From Nereocystis luetkeana (Eukaryota; Sar; Phaeophyceae; Laminariales; Laminariaceae): 64,000 nucleotides of DNA. This document shows, piece after piece, positions 24,701-32,176 of the stretch (position 1 is its first letter; every line of letters starts with the position of its first letter). The stretch is from NCBI GenBank assembly GCA_031213475.1, contig JARUPZ010000016.1:4965491-5029490 (forward strand), in the 5' to 3' direction. A program made the position numbers and the translations under genes. The notes under the pieces are model-generated. The model did not search any database. It saw only the letters and a list, made by a program, of their open reading frames with translations, and was not told the origin of the DNA.

Positions 24701-27700
24701 CGTAATAGGTATTACGGTTAGTTTGCGTGCCGTAATTTGCGGGTTTTCAAGCTTTTGCGCCTGAGCGGGATGGCTGTATTTTTTTTCAAAACGTCATTCA
24801 AGTTGGCGTGTACTTACTTCGCCACAGTTTTAACCATCATCTCGCGGAGAGCGCTTTTAATTTTTCGGACGAACGAACATCCCGGGCAAACCTCGAAACG
24901 TTTTCAAACCTGTGTTTTTTTTTGGTGCATGTGATGAATGCTAGGGTCGCGGCGCACCCTGAGTTTTATACTATTAAATTAGTAAGTCATTAGTTTAATA
25001 CCTGGTACGTACTATCAGTGAGTCGTAAGTTAGTGAGTCGTTAGTATTCCTACTTATTAATAGTAAGTCATGAGTACTATGAGTGAGTCATGAGCACTGT
25101 TGGTTAGTAAACACTGTAGTACTATTACTATAATAAGTCGCTAGGACTACCGTAGTATGTCATCAGTGCTATTGATAAGTCACCAGTACTATTACGGGGG
25201 GGCATAGTTAACAGGACCAAATATTGTTAGTAAAAATTGTTAAACATATAGATTTTTATGTATACCATAGGTCCTGTTAACTATGGCCCCCCGTACTACT
25301 ACTGTAGCAGGTCATGAGTACTATTCGTAAGCCATGGATACTATTTGTGTGTGTATGTGTGTGCTTGTGCGTGTGTGTAATTTTCGCCGCCGCCGCCACC
25401 CCCGTCCTCTCCCCGCTCCCCCTCCCTTTGCGCGCAGGCTCTGTCGCGCAATCACGTGATAGAGGTGAGCGACTCGAAGATGGTCACCATCACGGGCGGG
25501 AAATGGACCACCTTCCGCCGGATGGCAGAGGCAAGAACAACAATGACAACAACAACAACAACAACAACAACAAATAAGACCCGCGTATAAACCGTACCGT
25601 ACGCAGATGGTTCAGGGGAGCAAGAGCTTGTTTGTGACAGCTTAGGGTTTCCCGATACGGGGACGGTGGCGACTCATCCCCTTTAGATAGTCCGGGAGCG
25701 GTCGATCGGAAGAAGGGCGGACGAGGCTGACGATAGACCAGCCTCTCCGGCGGATGTTGTTTTTTTCGTTTTTCGCCCGAAGCAGGGGTATCTTCCAGTG
25801 GCAGCTTGTCGGCGTGATTTAGTTGCCACTAAAAAAACAGAAAAAGAGCGGGGGTATGATGTGAGTCGCTTTCCGCGACGCATCGGCGAAGTGCTGGTTC
25901 TTGTTTGCTGAGTCGTTCCGCCGGTTCTTGTCGCTGTTTCAGTTTTCGGGCTTAGGTTTCTACTGGAGCCAACTCTATGTCAAGGTTGCACGCTTCTCGG
26001 ACATATCATCTGCAGATCACACATATCATGATATATCTATATATCTATCTATCTATATATATATCTACAGATAGATCATCTAGTTCCTTACCTGCCGCTG
26101 TGAGAGGCTCTGCAGGATCTGCCTTATAGGACAGGCCCAACCCGAAAAACATGTCCTGCTGTGGATCATGCAGGTTGGACGGGTTCCGACCGGCAACATG
26201 AGCTGTAGGTCATACAGATCAGGCAGTTGATGATTTATCGGCCTCGAGATATCTATAGATTATGAACTGTGGAGATGGAGCATCAGGCCGAGGTGTGTGA
26301 GGTTAAGCGTGTTGGCACTGCAGTGCCGTTTTTGGGTGCGAACTACTTGGGATTTGAGTGGTTTGCCCGCAAAACGGGACTGCAGTCCTAAAAGGGTTGA
26401 TACTATACATCTGGGTTTTATGTTGATTGTGTGTGTACGCACAGGTAGAGGAGTCTCTGCACCCCTAAAAAATCTTGTCAACGCCTTGTGCGAGTCAAGT
26501 CAACGCACACTTCTTTGCCTTTCGCTGAGTTTTCATTGATTCGTGCCTCTCGTTTTTTGTCGCTATTAATAGCACCTTCTTGTGTGCTTGCGCCAGTAGA
26601 AAGCCGGTATTGGCTGTGAGAAGCGTTTCGGTTCCAAAAATCGTTATTTTTTTTTCGTGATCTAGACGGTCATCGCAGGCTGTGAGGTTTTGGAGTACCG
26701 GTGGATTTTGGATAAGGAAGCGAACTTTTAGATGCGCATTTTTTATGTTATGGAAACCATACGCGAACGGCTCCCTGCCCTCCCTCCCTCCCTCCCTCCC
26801 TGCCCCTCCCCCGGCCACTATATCGAAACAGGACGCGATAAACGCCACCCAGGAAACGATCCCCGACCTTGACGAGGAGAACTCGGTGTCAACCAAGGCT
26901 GGAACCGCGGCAGGGTCGCTAATCGGGGCGGACCGCGCGGGGGTGGTGTGCGCGCAGAAGTTTGACGAGGTGAGAGGGCTGCAGAGGTGGTGGGTGTGTT
27001 GGTGGTGTTGGCGTTGGTGGTGTTGGTGTTGGTGGTGGTGTTGGTGTTTTTGGTGTTGTTGGTGATGGTTCGTGGTGCTGGTGTTGTTGTTTTTGTGTTG
27101 TTGATGGTGGTGGTGGTTGGTGTTGATGGTGTTGGTGTTTTTTGTGTTGGTCTTGGTGTTTGTGTGTTGTTGTTATTGGTGGTGGTGGTGGTGGTGGTGG
27201 TGGCGGCGTTGTTGTGGATGTTTGTTTTTTTTTGTTATTGCTTCTGCTGTTGTTGACGGTGTTTTGTTTGTGTTATTGTTTCTGTTGTTGATGTTGTTGG
27301 GGGTGGCGTCCTCGCCGAGCTTATCATGTCAACGCGTATGCTGGTGCTAGCGCTCGTGTTACGATACAGAACACCTTGTTTGCTGGAGCATTTTTTGTGG
27401 CTGTTTCTGATGCTGCTGTCGGCGTCGCATGGTTTACACCGCACGCCCATTTCCCTTCTTTCCCCCACTGTTGTAATGCACATATACAACCGAAGTCACT
27501 CTGAATGATCCTGCCATTGTTGCCGACCTGTTGCCCCTCCCCCCCCCCAGATCAACGTGATCCTTCGAGAGGAGTACTCGCTCTCTTGCGACGTAGCCAA
27601 GCACCTCGTCGTCAACTACGGCACAAGGGCTTTGCAGGTCTGTCACACCTATTAACGTTCTTCCTGTAACATTTGGATGAGCGAACCCCGCTATGGGGCT

Positions 27701-30700
27701 CAGATTGCATTACCCCAACGGCGACATTTTTTAGGATGCTGTACGCAGTCGGTCATAGAGATGAAACGTACGGGGATGCTGATAGAATAGCAAAAAAAAA
27801 AACACTATAGCAGTTTCGCGTGGAAAATTCCGTTGACTTTATCACCGCCGCCTCGAATGAATTGAGCAGCGCTATCACCACCACCACCACCACCACCACC
27901 ACTGCCATCGCCACCACCGCCATCTTGGGCACGGGCTTTACCTGCCGCGGTTGGCAGTGTCCGCAGGCGTTCTCATGCCAAGGCGTGCTCAGGCGTGCTC
28001 ATTTCTCGAGGCGTTTCTCTTTTTTTTAACCCTTGGTCAATGTTTGTCAGGTAGACTACAGTAGACTAGGCTAGACTGCCATTCACTATATTTCCGAATT
28101 TTTTTTTAACGTTCCACACCTCGGGCAGGTTATCAATTCCTACTTCCATCATCTGCAGATCGTTCAGCGCACATAAATGTCTGATCTGTAAGATATGTAT
28201 GATCTGTATGATCTAGCTCATGCTAGCGGGTGGGAGCCGTAAAATCTGATTCATCTACATGCCCAAAACATGTTACGGGGTTGGATCTGTACTCGCGTAC
28301 AGATCCTGCACAGCATATCATAGCGGCAGGTTAGGATGTACCTGGTAGATGATATATCTGTAGATAACCTATCTGTAGATGATCTATCTGTGGATGATCT
28401 ATCTCTCCGGGGTGTGCAATAATCTCTCGCGTGCCAAAACTGAGGCATGGTATGTACAGGGCAGGGAGAAGGGAAGGCCCCCGCGACCCATGTCTTGTCG
28501 GAGAAGTCGCCGAGAAGAATAAAATAAATTAAAAAAACGCATGAAAATAAACCCTTCTATTACGGGGGACCATTGTTAATAGGATCAAATATTGTTAGTA
28601 AAAATGGTTTAATATATAGGTTTTTATATATACCATAGGTCCTATTAACTATGGTCCCCCGTAATAGTGCTGCGGTGTACACCAAAACTAAATCCGATTA
28701 TAATTCCAAGTAATTTGTCCCCACGATGGGAGTGCAGTCCTGCAGGGGTAATTAAGCCTGTTAGGACTGCAGTACCATTGTGAGGACAAACTGCTTATAA
28801 TTTGACTGGTTTGACCCCAAAACGAGACTGCAGTTTGCCCCAAAACGGCCAAGTTGGAAAGTGAAAGTGATGACCCTAACACGTTTTTTCAACCTCCCCC
28901 CCCCCCCCCTCCCCCCGCCCCCCCCAACAAAAGTATTGGGTCTCTCTTCCAGGCAGCGGCTCACACGCACAAAGGTATATATATATATATATCACACATG
29001 ATCGACAAATTCTCCGGCCTACATAGGCTTGTTGGCTGTACGTAGCGCTGTTTCTCTTGCTTGCGCCGTCGTTTCGTGCGTTGATCACCCGCAAGGCTCA
29101 GATATCGGCCTTGTTCTGTGCTAGCTAGCAGGTTCGGGGGGGGGAGGGGGGGGGGGGGGGGGGGGAGGGGTCGGTTTCAGGCGGGGGGGGGGGGGGGGGG
29201 GGATTGCAGAGACCGGAATGGGGCACTCTCGCAAAATATGACAAAGCTGGCGGTATAGCCGAGGCAAAGCGTCCGTGAGTCATAGTATACAGCACGTGTA
29301 CAACGTCGGTATAAGCTGCACCTCAACACCTTGTTAGTGAGTAGGCCAATCCCATCAAATCTGACGTGCAAAGCTTCGTCCACGATGGTGTCCCTCGTAG
29401 CGGGATGGGAACGGAGAGGGCGTGGTTACGTTATTTCCTGTCATTTTTGCATGAATTTTTCTTCCTCGTAAAGTAAAGTGTAGCGGTGTTTTTTCGTTCT
29501 TGGGTACGAGCAGTAGGTCTAGTGGCCCAGGCGTGGAACCGCTGCGCCCCGCCGCCCCCCCCCCCCCTTTCCATTGCCGATCGCGAGAAGACGATGCGAG
29601 CGGATACTGCCCAGCGGAGCCATCCCACGGTAGGGGTGCTTTGCACCAGAAGTTCCTGACCTCCTCACATCAGGAGCTCAATATCTCACCCGATACAAAG
29701 TACTTGGGAGAAATTAGTTCGCGCCACCCGACCGACACTTCTGTGCGCTGGTTTTATACAAGTAGAATTTTTCATCCTAACTGCTGGTTCCTCACGTAGG
29801 GAACCCAATCGGCCAGAAACCTTTGGCCCAAAACGTGCAACCACTGCCGTGGGGTGACTCGGCGGTAGCACAAAACCTGAAGCCGAAACAGCAAGCAGCA
29901 GTGAAGTGGGTTGATTTTCGCGTCGATGGCTGCTTGCTCGCCACTATCGCGCTATACATTGCCTTGGGGTCCGAGAATGGAAGCGGTTTTCGGTGCAGTA
30001 GGTCGAGGCTTGCGGCTCTCCTTTGACCCCCCTCCCTCCCTCCCTCCCTCCCTCCTTCCCCCCCTCCTCCCCTCCTCCCTCCCTCCCTCCCTCCCTCCCT
30101 CTCTCCCTCTCTCCCCCCCTCTCTTCCTCCTTCCTTTTCCCCGTTTTTTTTTCTGCGGCGCGTGCTTCAGATCGCCGAGATTGTGAAGCGAAATAAGGGA
30201 TACGCGCACTCGACGGCTGCGGCTCGCTGCCTGGCCATCAAGTACCCGTTCCTTGAGGCGGAGGTGGTCTTCGCCGTGGAGCAGGTAAACAAAAAAATAC
30301 CCAAAATATACACCAGGCAGCAAGCACCCGGTGTAGCAATTGCGGTATGGTACTAGGGTATCACCAGATACCCGGTAACACCTACTGTTGCAGGTACGGT
30401 ATTGCACTAGAGTATCATCAGGCACCCGGGGAGGAAGTATTACGCTATTGTACTGAGGTAAAGCGTCACCAGGTACCCGATAGCAAGTTCGGTATTGCGC
30501 TAAGGTATCACCAGATACCCGGCAACAGCTGCTACGGTATTGTATTGCACTACAGTATCACCAGATACCCGGGAGGAAGTATTACGGTATTGTACTGAGG
30601 TAAAGTGTCACCCACGTACCCGATAGCAAGCCCGGTATCGCACTAGGGTATCACCAGGTACCCGGTAGCAAGTGCGGTATTGTACTCGTACTCGGAGTGT

Positions 30701-31539
30701 CGGTACCAACAAGTGCGGTATTAGACTTTAGTATACCCAGGTACCCGGTAGCAAGTACGGTATTAATACCGTAAAGTATCACCATATACCCGGTAACAAC
30801 AACGGTATTTGTCTGAAAGGTATAACCAGGTACCCGGTACTAAGTACGGTATTTGCACTAAATTTTCACCAGGTACTCGGTACCAAGTGCGGTACTTGTA
30901 CTAGGACATCACCAGGTACCCGGTACCAAGTACGGTATTTGTACTAAATTATCACCAGGTACTCGGTACCAAGTGCGGTACTTGTACTAGGACATCACCA
31001 GGTACCCGGTACCAAGTACGGTATTTGTACTACAATATCACCAGGTACCCGGTACCAAGTACCTGGTACGGTGTGCTTGAAAGTATCACGCGAGAGCGAC
31101 AAACGCCTCATTTATAGTATAAATCAACCATGTAATTAAAAAACAAAAGTATTTTGTGAAGTTTTTTTATATACTTGACGGACACACACACATATCACCC
31201 CCAGTCACGGCCCCCTTGCCGCGCCGCGCAACTAATAATAGAAAGGAGAACCCCCCCCCACCCCCCCCGAACAAAGAAGGCCCGCCTTGCCTCCACGGCG
31301 CGCTCGATCGCCGTCCATACTTTCAACGTTTTGTAGCCCACCGCCGTATTATCGACGATCGCCCCCCCCCCCCCCGCGCCTCCCTCCCCTCTCCCGCCAC
31401 CTTGGAGTGAAGGCTTTGTGTTTCCGGGAGATATTCAAGTGGAACGGTTCGGCGGTACCGGCATCCGAACTTGGGGCTCCCCCCCCCCCCCCCCCACCCG
31501 CCAAATCAACCCTTACCCCCCCCCTCGTCTTCCCACCGC

Positions 31540-31575
<36 letters not shown>

Positions 31576-31895
31576 CCAAATCAACCCTTATCCCCCCCCC
31601 TCGTCTTCCCACCGCTCCCCCCCCCCCCCCCCCCCCCGGTCGGCTCACCGTCCACGCGCGATGGCCACAGGAGTACGCCCTCAAGGCCGTAGATGTGCTC
31701 GCGAGGCGCACCCGACTGGCGTTCATCGACAGCAAGGCGGCTCTGGAGGCCGCGCCTAGGGTGATCGAGATCATGGCGGGGCTTCTCGGCTGGTCCAGGG
31801 CTAGGCGTAGGGAGGAGATGAAAGAGGTGGAGGAATTCCTCACGACGATGAGCCCTGGTGACGCGGGAAAGTCCAGCCGAAACCGCCGGCGCTAA
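7507..31895 (+). CDS. FAD-dependent glycerol-3-phosphate dehydrogenase, mitochondrial (15 exons, 5' end unresolved)
   Basis: Oxidises glycerol 3-phosphate to dihydroxyacetone phosphate and passes electrons to ubiquinone at the inner mitochondrial membrane (GPD2/SDP6/GUT2 family). Exons: 7507-7622, 8955-9021, 9900-10029, 12269-12355, 13932-14030, 15798-15919, 16918-17043, 19690-19812, 20853-20967, 23213-23326, 25438-25530, 26832-26969, 27551-27637, 30171-30284, 31671-31895. All phases agree, giving 584 visible residues. Exon 1 has the FAD-binding DVLVIGGGCVGSG. Later come GRSTKLIHGGIRYLE, PLPIMIPIYKWWEVPYMW, GAIIYYDGQMNDARLSL, AAWSGIRPLV, ITGGKWTTFRRMAE and RRTRLAFID, all matching family blocks in order. 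It stops after the C-terminal domain and lacks the EF-hands of animal GPD2, as in plant SDP6. Introns 10 and 11 use GC donors. The transit-peptide exon upstream of 7507 was not found: the acceptor TTGGCTGCAG precedes exon 1, which needs two bases from an earlier exon. Confidence 0.93.
7680..7820 (+). repeat. R1 3' part in GPDH intron 1
   Basis: Contains GCTCCGTCCCGGCATTGTAG and CGACTACGGCCACGCATGAC, ending GAGTGCA plus poly-C. It starts just after a separate poly-C run at 7635-7660. Confidence 0.7.
8555..8873 (+). repeat. R1, longer copy in GPDH intron 1
   Basis: Starts around CACTGTCTCTGGAAGTGGCC and runs through TGCATCTCACCCTTCATGCC to ACACGAGTAC and poly-C. A short internal duplication repeats GGTCCATGGTCAGTCTATGG. 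Confidence 0.75.
9090..9215 (-). repeat. R2 copy in GPDH intron 2, antisense to the gene
   Basis: A poly-G run precedes GTACTCATTTGTTACTTGCC and CCCTTTCGAGACGGAGCACC. Confidence 0.7.
10130..10341 (+). repeat. R1 copy in GPDH intron 3
   Basis: Contains CAACACCTCACGTTTGGCTT, AAGCTTGGTGCGAGCAAGCA and GACTACGGCGGCCATGCATG, then poly-C. An internal C-run interrupts the block that is continuous at 15085-15352. Confidence 0.7.
10476..11235. repeat. tandem array of MITE-A units with a shared spacer
   Basis: Four MITE-A-like bodies (about 10476-10588, 10686-10777, 10936-11047, 11094-11205) alternate with a spacer family carrying TTCTTGAGTCCATCATGGTT and AAAGGGATACTAC. The spacer also occurs alone, in extra copies between 10775 and 10920. 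The alternation suggests amplification as a block rather than independent insertions. It lies in GPDH intron 3. Confidence 0.65.
11655..11760. repeat. interspersed repeat E, weak copy
   Basis: Shares a GTCACA...CGATACGTGCCCTCATTTTT pattern with 13430-13565 and 47815-47915. The family assignment is tentative. Confidence 0.3.
11829..11944. mobile_element. MITE-A copy
   Basis: The left arm is CTACGGGGGGACCATGGTAG and the right arm is GGTCCTATTTACTATGCCCC. The final C-run is expanded. Confidence 0.75.
12241..12268 (+). promoter_or_regulatory. poly-C 3' splice-site tract before GPDH exon 4
   Basis: About 22 consecutive C, then TCCCAG, immediately precede the exon. The polypyrimidine tract of this acceptor is therefore almost pure C. 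Confidence 0.6.
12405..12672 (-). repeat. nested R1/R2 copies in GPDH intron 4
   Basis: Read on the plus strand: an R1 end (GTACTCGATAGGAGAGATGT), a long G-run, a diverged R2 (AACTCATTTGTTTCGCGGCT, TTTCGAGACGGAGG), then another R1 end (GTACTCGATATCATGCACGG) with ACCCTCGCATCCTTACAATA. Confidence 0.65.
12690..12766. repeat. (GA)n microsatellite
   Basis: About 38 uninterrupted GA dinucleotides, embedded in further GA-rich sequence to about 13150. Confidence 0.9.
12845..12920 (-). repeat. R2 fragment in GPDH intron 4
   Basis: Poly-G is followed by CGTACTCATGTGCTGCTTGC and CATCTCTTTCGAGCCGGAG. Confidence 0.6.
13430..13565. repeat. interspersed repeat E
   Basis: GATGCGGGGTCACAAAGCAG and CGCTACGGCGTGTACGTTTC align with GATCCGGGGTCACATAGCAG and CGCTACGGTACGTGCCTTCC at 47815-47915. 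An internal C-run separates the blocks. Confidence 0.4.
14335..14792 (+). repeat. R1, near full length, in GPDH intron 5
   Basis: One of two copies reaching the apparent 5' part (GGGGTGGAGAACCTCACC). It continues through CAGTTTCCTATTAAGAGTAC, CTGTCCCTGGAAGTGGCCAG and CAAAGCTTGGTGCAAGCC to the GAGTAC-poly-C end. A C-run near 14377 and a T-rich run at 14585-14608 interrupt it. Confidence 0.75.
15035..15352 (+). repeat. R1 end fragment followed by a second R1 copy
   Basis: The first piece is only GGTCTTACGACCACGGCCAT to GAGTACC-poly-C. The second runs from AACTCATTGAAGCTGTCACC to a doubled GAGTAC terminus split by ATCTCTCCTATC, then poly-C. Confidence 0.75.
15475..15789. repeat. (GATT)n microsatellite abutting GPDH exon 6
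   Basis: About 315 bp of GATT/GATG/AATT-type tetranucleotides. Two blocks of about 110 bp inside it are near copies. It ends eight bases before the exon, so the acceptor region is GATTGATTACGCGCAG, almost without a pyrimidine tract. Confidence 0.9.
16090..16745. repeat. family D repeat block in GPDH intron 6
   Basis: Contains GATAGATCATCTAGTTCCTC, CACCTGCCGTTGTGAGAGGT and CCGGCAACATGAGCTAGATC, with many ATCTACAGATAG steps. The two halves look like partial duplicates of each other. Confidence 0.6.
16765..16890 (+). repeat. R2 copy just upstream of GPDH exon 7
   Basis: Contains TGTTGGAGTTGTCCCTATTA, CTCGAAAGGGATGCGTCGTG and ACCAAGGCCCCCTACCCCCC. The C-rich end lies about 30 bases before the exon. 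Confidence 0.7.
18028..18116. mobile_element. MITE-B copy
   Basis: TAGGACTGCAGTCCCGTTTT faces AAACGGGACTGCTGTCCTGG. TTAA is lost at both ends. Confidence 0.7.
18144..18257. mobile_element. MITE-A copy
   Basis: Starts TATTACGGGCGGACCACAGC and ends TACTATGGCCCCCCCGTAAT. The centre has AAATATTGTTAGTAAAAATA. Confidence 0.8.
18492..18592. mobile_element. MITE-B copy with TTAA on both sides
   Basis: Begins TTAAACTCTTTTTGGACTGC and ends CTGCAGTCCTAAAACGGTTAA. The retained TTAA pair supports the piggyBac-like assignment. Confidence 0.75.
18735..18843. mobile_element. MITE-A copy
   Basis: Starts TATTACGGGGGACCATAGTT. The right arm has drifted (TTTAATACGGTCCCTCATAC). Confidence 0.75.
19190..19275 (+). 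repeat. R1 end with two C-runs
   Basis: TACGACTACGGTCATGCATG leads to GGGTACC-poly-C, then TCGATCGTATGGAGTACC and a second poly-C. The terminal motif plus C-run is duplicated. Confidence 0.65.
20200..20634 (+). repeat. R1, longest uninterrupted copy, in GPDH intron 8
   Basis: Runs from about GCGATCGAGTTATGGATAAT through GGGGTGGAGAACCTTTACTC, GCTGTCTCTGGAAGTGACCG, CGAACACCTCACGGTGCTTC and ATGATGTCGAGTACA to poly-C, roughly 410 bp. It has no convincing pol III boxes and no long open frame. Confidence 0.75.
20640..20742 (+). repeat. CT-rich tract plus a further R1 end
   Basis: A CTCT run is followed by TACGACTACGGCCATGCATG, GTAATGAGTACACC and a C-run, 110 bp before GPDH exon 9. Confidence 0.6.
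21194..21364. mobile_element. composite MITE-A (two overlapping units)
   Basis: The block GACCTACTGTACACATACAA and its homologue GACTTACGGTACACAAAAGA both occur, with one shared right arm ending ATGGCCCCCCGCAGTAGTA. This looks like an internal duplication or an insertion of one unit into another. Confidence 0.6.
21937..22097. mobile_element. composite MITE-A
   Basis: Starts TATTACGGGGGGCCGTAGTA, has an internal GGTCCTATTAACTAGGACAG junction, and ends CTATTAACTATGGTCCCCCG. It is about 50 bp longer than a simple unit. Confidence 0.65.
22679..22787. mobile_element. MITE-A copy, well preserved
   Basis: TATTACGAGGGGGCCATAGT and ACTATGGTCCCCCGTAATA form near-perfect outer arms. TA remains at both edges. 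Confidence 0.85.
22885..23190 (+). repeat. R1 then two R2 copies, ending at GPDH exon 10
   Basis: One R1 end (ACGACTACGGCCATGCATGA, GAGTACA) is followed by two R2 copies, each with GCTCCGTCTCGAA, AAGGCAAGCA and ATGAGTACGCCCCC. The last C-rich tail runs to within about 20 bases of the acceptor CGCGCGACAG and supplies its pyrimidine-rich tract. Confidence 0.75.
23343..23459. mobile_element. MITE-A copy
   Basis: GTTACGGAGGGCCATAGTAA on the left and TTACTGTGGTCCGCCGTTAT on the right. It begins only 16 bases after GPDH exon 10. Confidence 0.75.
24428..24505 (+). repeat. R1 terminus only
   Basis: ATCGAGTACATCTCTCCTAT, CGAGTACC and an unusually long C-run. Nothing of the R1 body is present. Confidence 0.6.
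24599..24707. mobile_element. MITE-A copy, well preserved
   Basis: TATTACGAGGGACCATAGTA and TACTATGGTCCCCCGTAATA; TA flanks are kept. Confidence 0.85.
25190..25297. mobile_element. MITE-A copy
   Basis: TATTACGGGGGGGCATAGTT and AACTATGGCCCCCCGTACTA. It lies 140 bp before GPDH exon 11. Confidence 0.85.
25543..25573. repeat. (CAA)n microsatellite
   Basis: About ten CAA units directly after the GC donor of GPDH intron 11. Confidence 0.85.
25990..26285. repeat. family D repeat in GPDH intron 11
   Basis: ATCTACAGATAGATCATCTA, GTTCCTTACCTGCCGCTGTG and CCGGCAACATGAGCTGTAGG follow the order seen at 16140-16320. Confidence 0.6.
26302..26400. mobile_element. MITE-B copy
   Basis: Left GTTAAGCGTGTTGGCACTGC; right CGGGACTGCAGTCCTAAAAG followed by GGTTGA. 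The left TTAA is kept. Confidence 0.75.
26983..27300. repeat. GTTGGTG/TTGTTG-rich degenerate repeat
   Basis: Around 300 bp of GGTGTTGGTGTTGGT-like steps directly after GPDH exon 12. Open frames here give Val/Leu/Trp runs and are not genes. Confidence 0.85.
28130..28430. repeat. family D repeat in GPDH intron 13
   Basis: Opposite orientation to the 16-kb block: GTATGATCTAGCTCATGCTA, TGTAGATGATCTATCTGTGG. Confidence 0.55.
28559..28667. mobile_element. MITE-A reference copy
   Basis: Begins TATTACGGGGGACCATTGTT and ends TAACTATGGTCCCCCGTAATA. The two halves pair over most of their length apart from the AAATATTGTTAGTAAAAATG centre. TA at each edge would fit a TA-target (Tc1/mariner-type) insertion. 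Confidence 0.85.
28697..28848. mobile_element. half and whole MITE-B in tandem
   Basis: A right half (AGTAATTTGTCCCCACGATG, GTGCAGTCCTGCAGGGG) is followed by a full unit (TTAGGACTGCAGTACCATTG to CGAGACTGCAGTTTGCCCC). Confidence 0.6.
29126..29202. repeat. poly-G runs
   Basis: Two long G-runs separated by AGGGGTCGGTTTCAGGC. No R1/R2 body is attached, so these may be free-standing homopolymers. Confidence 0.7.
30028..30125. repeat. (TCCC)n pyrimidine tract before GPDH exon 14
   Basis: About 95 bp of CCCT/CTCC steps, ending 45 bp before the exon. A long polypyrimidine tract for this acceptor. Confidence 0.85.
30302..31080. repeat. GGTACC minisatellite, 43-bp period, in GPDH intron 14
   Basis: About 17 units of CACCAGGTACCCGGTACCAAG followed by a GCGGTATTTGTACTA-type half. 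At the right end (about 30868-31040) units alternate between an ACTCGG/AGTGCGG form and an ACCCGG/AGTACGG form, making an 86-bp higher-order repeat. Units at the left are degenerate and longer. Confidence 0.85.
31480..31640 (+). repeat. poly-C block before GPDH exon 15
   Basis: Three very long C-runs alternate with two copies of CGCCAAATCAACCCTTA and CTCGTCTTCCCACCGCTC. This is a two-copy tandem repeat about 75 bp long, with C-runs as part of the unit. Confidence 0.8.
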
Positions 31896-32176
31896 AACAA
31901 ATAATTGGTTTTGACCATGCGCGGCCGAAAATAGACCGTCAGCGCTGAGATGGTTGACGGCCAGCGGAGAAAACCGTTTCGGCGCTAAAATGTTTTGACG
32001 GCAGCCGAAACCGTTCCCGGTGTGTTACCATGGTTAAACACAGCCAAACCCGTTTTGCGCTAGCATGATTGACGCAGCCGATAGTCGTCAGTGCTAAGGT
32101 GGTTATACGCAGCCGAAACCGTCGGCTCTAAGATGGTTGACGCAGCCGAAACCGTCGGCTCTAAAACGGCTGATGC
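31873..32176. repeat. minisatellite covering the GPDH stop codon and 3' UTR
   Basis: Eight units start near CAGCCGAAACCG. The last two are almost identical 33-bp units (CAGCCGAAACCGTCGGCTCT plus AAGATGGTTGACG). Earlier units are longer and more diverged. Unit 1 encodes the last residues of the dehydrogenase (SRNRRR) and its TAA. Confidence 0.8.

Noticed and set aside
26987-27350. Val/Leu/Trp-rich frames that look like membrane proteins
   Set aside because: They are translations of the GTTGGTG repeat inside a GPDH intron.
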